64,000 nucleotides of DNA from Hexactinellida sp. DTS-2022 (lineage: Eukaryota > Porifera > Hexactinellida), in contig JAPNXP010000018.1 in the NCBI GenBank assembly GCA_028753945.1, forward strand, positions 2,419,643-2,483,642. Direction: 5' to 3'. Position 1 is the stretch's first letter. Each line of letters begins with the position of its first letter. A program made the position numbers and the translations under genes. The notes under the pieces were generated by a model. It saw nothing but the letters and a program-made list of their open reading frames with translations, searched no databases and was not told where the DNA came from. Positions 1-9,654 of the stretch are shown here, in pieces.

Positions 1-2
1 AT

Positions 3-1672
3 ACACTCTGCGAGACTCTTGCGAAAGAACCCGTTCTGCTCGCGTTTCCTGTATGGGAAAAGCCTTTTCATTTGGAGGTAGACTCTTCAAGTGAGGCAGT
101 CGGCGGGATTTTGTCTCAGGAGGATGCACAGGGGCAGAGAAGGTCAGTCTCTTTCTCCTCATCTACTCTAAGCCCCCCTCAGCAAAAGTACAACGCCGGG
201 GAAAGAGAGGCATGGGCCATAGTAGCTGCGAGTCGTAAATGGCGAAAGTATTTGCAAGCAGCAGTGGAAATCGGAGTTTGGACTGACCACAACCCACTTG
301 CGTGGATGAGGAAACAGAAAGATCCCAGAGGCAAGTATGCCCGGTGGATTCTCGAGCTCGAACCCCTTAATTACGTTGTGAAGTACCGTAAGGGTCCTGA
401 AAACCTCGCAGCCCATCACCTAAGCAGGTGTCCGACAGGTGCAGACAACGTAGTTAACGACGACGTAGAGTACTTCGAAGGGAATGTTCACACTTCGAAA
501 AGGGAATAATTAGATGGGGCACGGTAATGAGTTACCGGATTTAGCAAAGAAGATATTGTAGGCACAGAGGCACGACGAGATGACGGAAGACCCAATTATG
601 CAACTACAGACCCACGGTATAGTTGCCTCCGGCCAACTGAAGTAGTTCTGCGGCCTTAAGATTAGGAATGGAATCTTGTATAGACGAAAAAGGATAGTAA
701 TACCAGCTTCCTTACGAGAGGAGATTTCCGAAATGGTTCATCGCTCATACCATGGGGGCATCCAACGCACAATTCAGGAGCTCAAAATTAGATTTTATTG
801 GCGTGGCATGGATGCCGACGCCGAGAGTGTGTGCAAGAGGTGCATGGTTTGTTTAAAGAATGAGATCGTACTACGAGATCGCACAGTTATGTCAGCAGCT
901 TGGTATACAGAAGTGTCACTCCACACCATATCACCCCCAAGGGGATGGTGAGGCTGAGAGGAGCATTCAGTCTTTCAAACAATCTTTGCGATGTCAGCTC
1001 GCGGAAAAGGAATTGTGTCTTACAGATTGGCCAAAATTACTCCAGGAAACCACTTTCATCGACAATGCACAGATAAACGCTAGTACCGTGTCACACCTAA
1101 CGCGTTTGCGAACAAAGGCTGATGTCACCGTCCCTCTGGGGGAAACCGATGGATTCGCGAGACCGCGGGAGTGTTGTGAAGTTTCTAGGGAGAGAGACAG
1201 CCTACTTTTCGATAGAGTAGCTGCGAACAAGTATTCGGCTAGGGAGAAAATGAAAAGGAGCTACGATAGGGGGACAAAAGTATCCAAAATCTTATCCGGG
1301 AATTGGGTACTCGTAAAAGACGAAGCGCGAACCGATTCACTGTCACCCGTTTACCGCGGACCTTGGAAAGTACTGAAGAGAAGCGGAGTTAACGTACACC
1401 TCAAGATCCCGGGTGTAGAGAGAGCTCGCGTGGTACATTTGAATAGGTGCAAAGACTCCCCACCTGCGAATGAGAATGGGGGTAGTACAGGCCATATAAC
1501 CTGGATAACACCCCAGCTCGAGAGTGACTTTCACAGTTCACACTCGGAAGCTGAAGAAGTTGAGACTACCTTTGGAGTCGACGAAAGCGTCCCGATACCA
1601 GAGCAAGAACCCAGAATGTCGTCTAGGCAACGCAGAGTCCCCGATCGATATGGCGAATGGGTTATGTATTAG
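3..1672 (+). pseudogene. Ty3/Gypsy polyprotein remnant (RNase H, integrase), 5' part outside window
   Basis: The reading frame is open from base 3 to 509 and encodes the end of a retrotransposon RNase H domain (LEVDSSSEAVGGILSQ, TDHNPLAWM, LSRCP). The methionine at 72 is internal, not a start. After stops at 510-675, bases 676-951 encode the integrase zinc finger (HRSYHGG, then CKRCMVC). Bases 860-1672 continue in another frame with HPQGDGEAERS, the C-terminal chromodomain-like region and a basic tail (SSRQRRVPDRYG). Compared with the intact element at 56829-61112, about 100 residues of the integrase core, including both catalytic aspartates, are deleted. The two elements are clearly related but diverged. 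This copy cannot make a working integrase. Confidence 0.9.
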
Positions 1673-1710
1673 CGAACAGCCCTAGTCAATACTCTTTGAT
1701 GGGGGAGTGA

Positions 1711-1874
1711 TGTAACGATGTTATATCTATTAGACGACCATTAGTTTAGTATAGTTAGTATAAGTTAATAGTTAGAGTTTACATAGAGTCAGTAGCAACA
1801 ATTTAGTTTTCTTAACTGTGTTCTATTAGACTGATTATACATTCGTAACTCTCTCAATCAATTTCGTCGTTACA
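1711..1874 (+). repeat. 3' LTR of the decayed Gypsy element
   Basis: The 164-bp segment starts TGTAACGATG and ends TCGTCGTTACA, with the usual TG...CA ends. It follows a purine-rich tract (gatgggggagtga, 1699-1710) directly after the polyprotein stop. Its length and layout match the 166-bp LTRs of the intact element, but the sequence differs. The partner 5' LTR lies outside the window. Confidence 0.85.
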
Positions 1875-1913
1875 CACACAAAAAATTAAAACTTTGTGAT
1901 TTAATATACTATA

Positions 1914-2290
1914 ACTAGCGCGCTTCGCTTGCTAGGTCGCTTCGCGGCAGAACACAACCACACACCAACCGCACGGTTATGGTTGTTTATATACTTCTAA
2001 GATTGATTATTATGATTATTAAGCGTAAATAGGCCTAAAATAGTCAACTTTAACAATGTCAAAGTTTAATGGATACGTCATAATGCGATAATGAGTCATA
2101 ATGCGATAATGAATTGCAATCTGGTGTGACCAACGTGTCCGCATCATTAATGTGCATGCACATTAATAATGATGTGCATGTTATATTAAAATTTCAGAAT
2201 TTAATCTCTTAGAGGGCGCGAATTATGTGCGATTAAGTGAATTTTATTGCTTGTCGAAATGTGACCAATATCACATTTGGAAACCGTCCA
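1914..2290 (-). mobile_element. Helitron-like non-autonomous repeat, truncated copy
   Basis: This is an inverted copy of the repeat seen complete at 18659-19182. It starts with the terminal ACTAGCGCGCTTCGCTTGC (reverse of the 3' end) and includes the region around the CACACCAACCGC hairpin, here degraded. It stops at ggaaaccgtcca, about 85 bp short of the family's 5' end, exactly where the CACAGTG end of the next element begins. Confidence 0.6.
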
Positions 2291-2660
2291 CACAGTGGCT
2301 TAAAATCGCAGTTGATAGGGAATAGATATCTGTGTGCACTTTAGCCTATTATAATGCATAAATTACATATGGGTTATTGATGTTTAGAAAAAGTTTGGTC
2401 ATATCAAAATTTATATACACCTCATACTTTGTCTGTTATGACGTCATGATGATGTTACTTATTTTTTTGAAATTCTGAAATCCGCTATATCTTTAGGGAT
2501 AGCGTTGTACTATGAATTAATTACATATGGGTTATCGGTGCCTATGCATCTTTTTACATAAAAATTTTTTATTTATGGCTCCAGATGTATTAGTTATGAC
2601 ATCATGCAACTGTGTTTTTTTTTAATTTCTAGTATTAATTAATTTAACCCCTTAAATTAA
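2291..2660 (+). repeat. CACAGTG terminal repeat, candidate end of a RAG-like transposon
   Basis: The segment begins CACAGTGGCTTAAAATCGC. The same start, and similar sequence for about 100 bp, occurs at both ends of the element at 16731-17869 and in degraded form at 46648. CACAGTG is the heptamer of V(D)J recombination signals and of RAG-like transposon ends. The transposase remnant at 2754-4925 lies just inside it. No matching inverted end was found to the right, so the element is probably truncated. Confidence 0.6.
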
Positions 2661-2753
2661 TATTTAGCAATTATATGTCGACTGTGACCTAGGAATTGCT
2701 TAGAAAATTAATTAACTTATTGCCTTAGTTCATTCAAAATAGGTTTATTAACT

Positions 2754-4925
2754 TTATTCATTATATAATACACTATTTACAATAATTTCAATATTTGAAT
2801 TTTGAATCTTCTTCCTGCAGCACTTTGCTCTACTTGTATGTCCGATAGTATTACATTTTTCACACACTAGCTTTGAACGGAATCTGATTAATATAGGGGT
2901 TTCAGATAGTAATCTAACAAAAATTTCAGATATATTTGCTTCAAAGCTGATCTTTCTTGACAAATTCTCGCGATACCTACGAATTAGTTTATTACACGAT
3001 TCAGATCCTTCTTCAGAAATATTATTCAACCCAAACTTGAATTGGACTCTCTAATGAGTTATTCAGAATGAGCTAAGACCTTGTGAAGAGTCGGTGTGAT
3101 ACTTGCCCATGGAAAATTGTCCAGAATCATGATATATGTATCTTTACATATATTACCAAGAAGATCCGTTTTAACTTTCTGGCTATAATTAATTATTCGT
3201 AAGATAGCCGATATATTTGTGTGTATCAATAAAAGTGAATCCCTGTGTTGAACATCAACAAGTGATAAAACGCAATTAATATACTGTACAGGTAAACCTC
3301 CCAAAGCGGCACCCATCGGGAGAATGATTTTGTGCCGCTTTGGGAGGTTTACCTGTAATTGGATTCTGAGAAAGCTTGTCTAGCAACGTTTCCTGTAGAA
3401 CTTGTTCCACCCCTGGAATCCGGCTGATCAATTCTAAGCCCAGTTTTCTCTTCGATTAGATTCCGAACGAATTGCATGGATGTTTTGATTTGTAGACTGG
3501 TTGGGCCCCACTTTTTCTTCCCGATATTTAAATGATAAACCAGGAGATTAAAACATCGAAACAAACAAGTGTAGGAATGAAGGGGCGACGCAGGAATTAT
3601 ACCAATGGTGGAAATCGGTATATGAGTTAGATTATAACGTTGATTAGATGGAAGTGATAGAAAATGTTCAATATCTTCGAGCTCTCCAAACAATTCGATC
3701 GCATCTGATATGTGCCTATTTTTGGGAAATTCCTCTAATATTAAGTCGCGTTCTGTGAGATCATTGTGAGTTGCTGTACACATTTGGCAGCTTACCCCTC
3801 CGGCGCCAGAGAGAATCCCTGCCATTTTTCCATCAATCAGAGAACGAACGATATTAATATGTACAAGTCCTCCAGGTGATGCAACTCCTTCTTGTTTCAT
3901 GAGATCTGTATCAGGGTTGATAAGATCACACATTAACTTAAGAATGTTTTGTTCAGACTCTTTGTTAGCCAAAGAAACACAGGTCTTTGTGAAAATGGAG
4001 TTGTTTGCCAAATTACATTATTCTCAACATTTGTCACTGATAGTGGTCTAAAGCAAAAAAGAATATAATTCTTAGTTTCTCTATTTGTCTTGGATTGATT
4101 GTAGATAACATGACTGCGAGAACCATCAAGGTCATCTGCAAATTGAAACGAAGAGGATATTCTTCAGGGAGTACAGGCTGTACAGTTGAAAGTATTCTTT
4201 TCTGATGTGTGTCTGACTATATGAATATAAGGGATAAAAATACCGATTGGTGCCTGTGGATCTGGATGAAGTTGAATAAATGGTCGTAAGACGATAACAT
4301 TCCTTTCTTCTACTATTCTCTGATAAGCAGGAAATTCAATACCACTTGGAATTAAAAGCTGACGTAAACTCGTATATTTCCTTTTACCAATATCCAAAAA
4401 ATCAAGAAGAAACAACGACTTATCAATCGGAACTTTTTTCGTTATCGCATCACTAATCTCCAGCATAGGCAATCTTTTTGGAAATCTGAGCTAACTGACG
4501 GTTATCGTCTTGATTGGATAGCAATTGTAAAGCAAAAGCTGCGATTGAAATATCAGACATGTCTTCAATTTCTGCAATTTCTTTAATGGACTCCAGTATT
4601 TTAGAGAGGCGTGATCTCTGATGTTTCAAAGAAACACTATCGAGACTCTTTCTATGGATTGGTCTACTTTCATCAGGCACAGAGGACGTAGTAAAGTCAG
4701 CTGGAGTTGACGACTCTTTTTTAAGTAATAATTAAAATCGATTTGAGAATTCCACCATTCTCGATCCAATTCGTCACATTATTACGAACCCTCCACAGCA
4801 ATGGTTGCAAGGCACTATTATTTGTTCCAACAGACTCTTCAATTTCAGTCATTGCTGCTTGAATATTGAATTCATGCGACTTCAAAATCTTTGCCAAATC
4901 AAGTCTGGTCTTGGGGATATTCCGA
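2754..4925 (-). pseudogene. RAG1-like (Transib/RAG superfamily) transposase, broken
   Basis: Reading from 4925 down to 2754, five reading-frame blocks joined by frameshifts and stops give a RAG1-like core in the right order. They are: an N-terminal helical region (4925-4453); GKRKYTSLRQLLIPSG (4164-4472), matching the DNA-binding/dimerisation region; LDGSRSH (about 4110), the first catalytic aspartate; CVSLANKESEQNIL (about 3960), the second catalytic site; CQMCTAT (about 3780), the zinc C-x2-C; GGTSSTGNVARQAF (about 3390); LHKVLAHSE (about 3070), the zinc H-x4-H; and SEEGSESCNKLIRRYRENL (about 2990), the catalytic glutamate region. A C-terminal knuckle CEKCNTIGH follows. RAG1 carries the equivalents HKTLAH and SEGNESGNKLFRRF. 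The second catalytic Asp is Asn here. A 67-bp MITE interrupts the gene at 3289. Transib is the alternative family, but the motifs look at least as close to RAG1-like proteins. Confidence 0.82.
3289..3355. mobile_element. 67-bp hairpin MITE (Tc1/mariner or pogo type) inside the RAG1-like gene
   Basis: A perfect 25-bp inverted repeat (CAGGTAAACCTCCCAAAGC... and its complement) surrounds a loop of about 17 nt. TA dinucleotides flank both sides (3287-3288 and 3356-3357). It splits the transposase frame just after VARQAFSESNY. Confidence 0.8.
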
Positions 4926-4939
4926 TCACTAGCTCAGAG

Positions 4940-5037
4940 CTGCAAATGGGTCACGAGCAGTGACCCATGACCCATGTGACCCATCGAAGGAGTGACCCAT
5001 GACCCACTGTCCACTGACCCATGGGTCAATGACCCAT
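4940..5037. repeat. Irregular TGACCCAT simple repeat
   Basis: About seven forward copies and two inverted copies of TGACCCA(T) fall within 100 bp with irregular spacing. It abuts the 5' end of the RAG1-like remnant. No function is evident. Confidence 0.85.
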
Positions 5038-5478
5038 TCATGTATTATCTGACCAATTATATATCCAATATTTGAACTTAGAAGTGACTATAATGTAAAT
5101 ATAATTTAGTCTCACACAACCATGATACCAAGTTGTTTTCATAACCTTCTAGCACTACAGATACGGCTTCGATGGTCTCAGGTAACATTGAATTACGTTG
5201 AGACGTTACTATATTTAGAGCATTAAAGGCATTAAAATGCCTCTCGCTCTCTGATGATCTCTTATTACAAGTGGAATACCTTATTTCAAATTCCAACAAA
5301 ACCGCAAATGGAACTAAATTACTGCAACGTTTGAAGGCAATTTTTATATACTTGTAGGCTTTAGATAAGCTGGAAATTTGAAATTTAGAACGCCCCCAAT
5401 GAATTCGAGGATGAGACTGAAGTTAAGAGTAATGCTGTAACTTACAGAGAGAAATCCCCCTTTGGCAGACATTTTGAA

Positions 5479-6722
5479 ATGATTTATCGTAATACTTTAG
5501 TCTCAATAAGTGAATTCGAAAATAATTCGCAACTTGATCCTAGTGTATCTTATAACCCCCAGATAATTGAATTTCTTCTCACGTATTATATGCCATTGTT
5601 ACCGTTGTGGAGTGGGATAATTTTATGTACAGTTAATTCGTCAGAGAATGCAACAGACAGTAATGCGATTGTTGAGAATTGGTTCAGAATTGATAAACAC
5701 AGCATATCTAATTCAGAGACCGGGATACGAGCTGCTGATTCATCAGAACAGTTTATAATAATATTGACGATAGGATCGCGGCTTTTAAATTTGCTTTTAC
5801 CCCACTGGCTCATAAAGTGTTCAAAGTTAAGAAGAGATTACGCGTGGAGAATGAGGAGGAGTGCAAAGAGGAGTGGTCTAGAAGTAAGAAGAGTAAGTTT
5901 AGTTATACTAAACCAACTGTTGATAAAGTAAGATATTTACAAATTTCAAGTCTAGTAAAAGTTTTAATGTAGAAAATTTAAGTAAACGTTCAACAAACAG
6001 GGAGGTAGCTGCTATTTGTGAAGAAAATCCAGTTGATGTTGCTACAGTTTGTGATGGTATTTTGCGTGCAAGTGAAGTTGAAATAATTAGTGATTTAGAT
6101 TTAGTAGAAATAGCTACCATGGAATATAAGTTACCGGCATTCCAACTACTTACATATCGGGGACAGAAGAAGTTATGTGAAGATTTACATTTACAATTGT
6201 CGGATTCTACAAATTCCTTAAGAGATAATATCCCAGCTAATTCTAATTTAAAAGAATATGTTCCTTCGAAGTGTTTGCGAATTCCTGGAGATGGAAATTG
6301 TTTATTTGCATCATTATCATACTGGTTGCTGGAAAAATTGATAGTTTTAATTTAGTACGGTTGAAAGTTGTAAGGAATATGGTTGATAAGCTGAAGGAAG
6401 CATGCAATAAGTTTATTGCCAATAAATTTCCGAAGATAACTATCGTAACGTGGCGGACTATGTAGTGAAATCAAATATGAAGAGGAATTCTACGTGGGCT
6501 ACTGATGTGGAGTTATTTTCTACGGCCTTATTACTACAGACGGATATTTGGGTATTTAGTTCAGACATGGGTAATAAGTGGATGGTATTCTCAGGTAGAG
6601 GGGTTAAACTAGTTGATACTTTGGAATCTCCCCCAGGAAATAATGATGGCTATATCTATATTAATCATAATGGAGTACATTATGAACCTACATATATTAC
6701 GGGTGGATTTAATATCTACTAA
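5479..6722 (+). pseudogene. Transposon-type protein with C-terminal OTU cysteine-protease domain, broken
   Basis: The first block (5479-5931) contains PLLPLWSGIIL and DSNAIVENWFRIDKHSI, a motif I associate with uncharacterised transposon proteins of invertebrates. The frame then shifts at about 5800 and again before 5930. From 5930 to 6355 it encodes a spacer and then LRIPGDGNCLFASLSYWL, the OTU active-site cysteine motif. Another shift leads through VRNMVDKLKEACNKFI, and a final block (6450-6722) ends NHNGVHYEP, with the OTU catalytic histidine. The Cys and His are kept, but at least three frameshifts rule out a working enzyme. OTU domains remove ubiquitin and have been picked up by several transposon groups. 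The element type is not determined. Confidence 0.65.
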
Positions 6723-6882
6723 GTAATCAATGAATTCATTGATTAGCTCGTAGATAATATTTAATTAATAACTATAGTATAATTAGATAATTAAAGAAAA
6801 TTTCCTTTATTAATTAATTAATAAATAATTATTTGTTGTATGCAGAATACTATCCAGGTTTAGGAATACTCCTTGGTATATA
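6723..6882. other. AT-rich spacer
   Basis: Mostly TTAATTAATTAA-type sequence downstream of the OTU remnant. Nothing else recognisable. Confidence 0.8.
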
Positions 6883-6944
6883 CAGTTAACTCCCGTTATA
6901 ACGAAGTTCAATTACTTGGACTTCGTTATAACGGGAGTTAACTT
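6883..6944. mobile_element. 62-bp pogo/Tigger-like hairpin MITE
   Basis: Starts CAGTTAACTCCCGTTATAAC and ends with the complementary sequence (24-25 bp arms, loop about 12 nt), flanked by TA on both sides. The end sequence is of pogo/Tigger type. Confidence 0.75.
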
Positions 6945-8008
6945 TAATTTCATTGATAGAAGGATAGAAGATTAAAAGAATTTCGGGCTTGATAGTGCAA
7001 AAAATTTTTTGATGTCTGCAGGCAATTAACTAACAATTATAAAGCCACTCTCTCTCCATTTATATTGGCCAACATTTATAGTGGTAAGTTATATTCTTAA
7101 AATAAATATGTGGTGATTTATACATATTTGTGAAAAGTTGTACCCTCTAGTTCTCAAAAGAAGGCAAATACGTATATTTCTGGAGAGAAGGAATTGGATA
7201 AGTAAGATCAATCCAAGAGCAGTCGGAATTGATACAAGCACGAATTATTTTAATGAAATTACTGGATGGCATTCCCTCTTCTATTAAGTAAGATCAATCC
7301 ATAAAGCAGGCGGAATTGATACAAGCACGCATTATTGGATGTCATTCTCTTCTTGCATTTGTTTATAATTATCACCTACAAGTTATTGCAACAGCCAGAA
7401 TATTCTTTGTTTACAAGATTCTGTTTGCATTCCAATCATTTATGTGACTTGTATAGTGTGAATATAGTTGCAATAACATATTTGCTATTATTAGTAGAAA
7501 GTTACTAGAAACTCAATGCTAGAATGGGAACTAAGAGGAAGCGAATGAATTGTGTTACATTACGTAGATAGTCTACACTAAATAGAATATGATATAATGA
7601 AGGTAGGCATAGCAAAAATAATGAAGAAATCGAATTTGAAACCTTTTGGAGAAATTATAAAATTCTGAAAGAAATCACTAGCGACTCCTGTTTTTTTTTG
7701 GGGATTGAATAATAATATATCAGAGAAAGTACTTGTAAAATTTGATTCGATTCTGATTATATTTTATCTCGGAAAATTGAGCTCAAAGTTTGAAAAGAGA
7801 AAACGATAAAAACAGAGATTTATACCATTTAAAAAATACTTATTTGTCTGTTATAAAGGGAATATTCGAGAATCTAATGGCATTGAGGTAAACCTCCGTG
7901 TCTCCTCTAACGAGTGATACCAAAATAAATTAGATTCAGTTTGATATTGGATAGGAATTGCACTTTGAACTAACCCTACTCGATGTACTTTCCAAAATTA
8001 TACTTCCA
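6945..8008. other. Non-coding stretch with an imperfect tandem duplication
   Basis: Contains two imperfect copies of an approximately 85-bp unit at about 7200-7285 and 7288-7370, each with aagtaagatcaatcca and ggaattgatacaagcacg. A pogo-like end sequence (gaggtaaacctccgtgtctc) lies at about 7885. No gene is seen. Confidence 0.6.
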
Positions 8009-8016
8009 CTCACTTT

Positions 8017-8175
8017 CAGTGGCGGCGCCAAGGGTGGTCAAGTGTGGTCAGCTGACCACCCTATCAAAGTGCTTGACCACCCTCCTGACTATACTATATT
8101 TGATGTTTGACCCACAAAATACGCATACTGACCCATGGGTGACCACCTAGTGGTGGAGCACACGCGCCGCCACTG
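8017..8175. mobile_element. 159-bp hAT-like MITE
   Basis: Terminal inverted repeat CAGTGGCGGCGC...GCGCCGCCACTG, flanked by a perfect 8-bp target duplication ctcacttt (8009-8016 and 8176-8183). No coding capacity. Confidence 0.9.
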
Positions 8176-8236
8176 CTCACTTTCCAAAATTCAAGTTTGA
8201 ATGTTTACAACTCAAATTTTTTTGGGAAATTTTAGA

Positions 8237-8738
8237 TCTATACTATTAAAATACAAGTCTGGGTGGGTGGGTAGGTGTATATATTTGTTTGTATGTTACG
8301 AGTTGATTGAAGAAAGTGGACGGTTTCCAAATGTGATTTCTGGCATATAGGGGTAACTTTTGGCACCTGCCAACGAGTTGAGGTTTCCACTCAAAATTTC
8401 TCACACCTCGACAAGTTATGACGTCAGTCACATTTCGAGAACCCTGAAAAGTAACTTAAACGCACATAATTCGCGCCATCCAAGGGATAAAAATCTGAAA
8501 ATTTAATAGAATATGGACATTAATGATGCGGACACGTCGGTCACACCAGATTGCCAATATGCTTACTCATTATCGCATGATGACGTAATCACTAAAATTT
8601 CACATTGTTAAATTCGACTATTTAGGCCTATTTACGCTTCATAATCAATGTTAGAAGTATATAAACCACACACCAACCGCGAAACGGTTGGTGTGTAGTT
8701 GTGTTCTGCCGCGAAGCGACCTAGCAAGCGAAGCGAGT
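8237..8738 (+). mobile_element. Helitron-like non-autonomous repeat
   Basis: Starts TCTATACTATTAAAATAC and ends near gcgaagcgagt, with ACACCAACCGCGAAACGGTT-type hairpin sequence about 45 nt before the end. It is homologous over its length to 18659-19182 and, inverted, to 1914-2290 and 13926-14066. A TC start and no inverted termini fit Helitrons, but the distance of the hairpin from the end is not classical. Confidence 0.6.
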
Positions 8739-9654
8739 AAAATTTAAATCACATAAACCTCCATTTCTCCAAAGTATGATTACAAATTTTCAGAATTGTA
8801 AACAAATTTTGAGATAGTGATTTTTTATGAAATACCAACCCTGAATTGTATGATAAGAATAACTAACTGAAAACTATTTTTTTAAAAATAAATCATATTA
8901 CAGTAAACCTCCGTATCTCCTCTCTCCAATGTTAGTAAATTTATTCAAATCTGAACTAATTTTAAGTGAGTCAAATATGTGACTGAAGTGACCTGGTCGA
9001 ATACTAAGCCAACTTCACACTCGTATAAAGTATAAACTAGGTGGATTTTCACACTTTCAAAAATGTGATAATAACTTCAAAATCACATGGTAGGTATGAA
9101 TCTTGGTTCAAGACTCGGATAATGTCCGAGCTAAACCCAAAATATCCCTGTATGCCAAAATCCTTCCCTTAGGGTATTGTAGATTCCATAGAAGTCAATT
9201 GCAAAATAGTTTTCATGGATATTAATCTCTTTTGATAGCCAATAGCGTAATGAATCAAATTTTCCAAGCTGTATTTTCGTAAAGAAATCGCTCATTTCAA
9301 TGCTAATCTTTTACTGTAGATATCGAATTGCTGACCAAATAGGATTGATGTGCAGGCTAATTAACGTTATGTAATTGTCGATGGGACATGTTACTACCAT
9401 ATGTGTGTCTTTATAATCACCTCCCCACTCACACAATGTGTTTCTAGTTGTAAAAGGAGCAAGATCAGTTATTTAATCTAACAGAATCCCAGGAGAACAT
9501 CTATGCGCGTCTTTCTGTGCAATATTCGAGTCTATCACGTCATCGAATGGGATTGAGAAAGAATGCGACTTTTTGCGAAATGTAGGAGTTACTTTAGTTT
9601 CAAATTGCCTTATTCTAGTCGATTATTCTTATTTTCTGATTTTTTTCAGCTGAA
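8739..9654. other. Non-coding stretch with a degraded repeat shared with 28020-28140
   Basis: A pogo-like end (cagtaaacctccgtatctcc) lies at about 8903. Bases 9040-9170 match, inverted and with many differences, bases 28020-28140 (shared words ggtggatttt and acccaaaat). The rest shows nothing recognisable. Confidence 0.5.

Noticed and set aside
5078..5299. Minus-strand frame with SESERHFNAFNALNI, faintly like a hAT dimerisation segment
   Set aside because: Similarity is too weak and no other hAT transposase block lies nearby.
7885..8935. Pogo-like ends at 7885 and 8903 as one element
   Set aside because: The two ends are in the same orientation, not inverted, so they cannot bound a single element.
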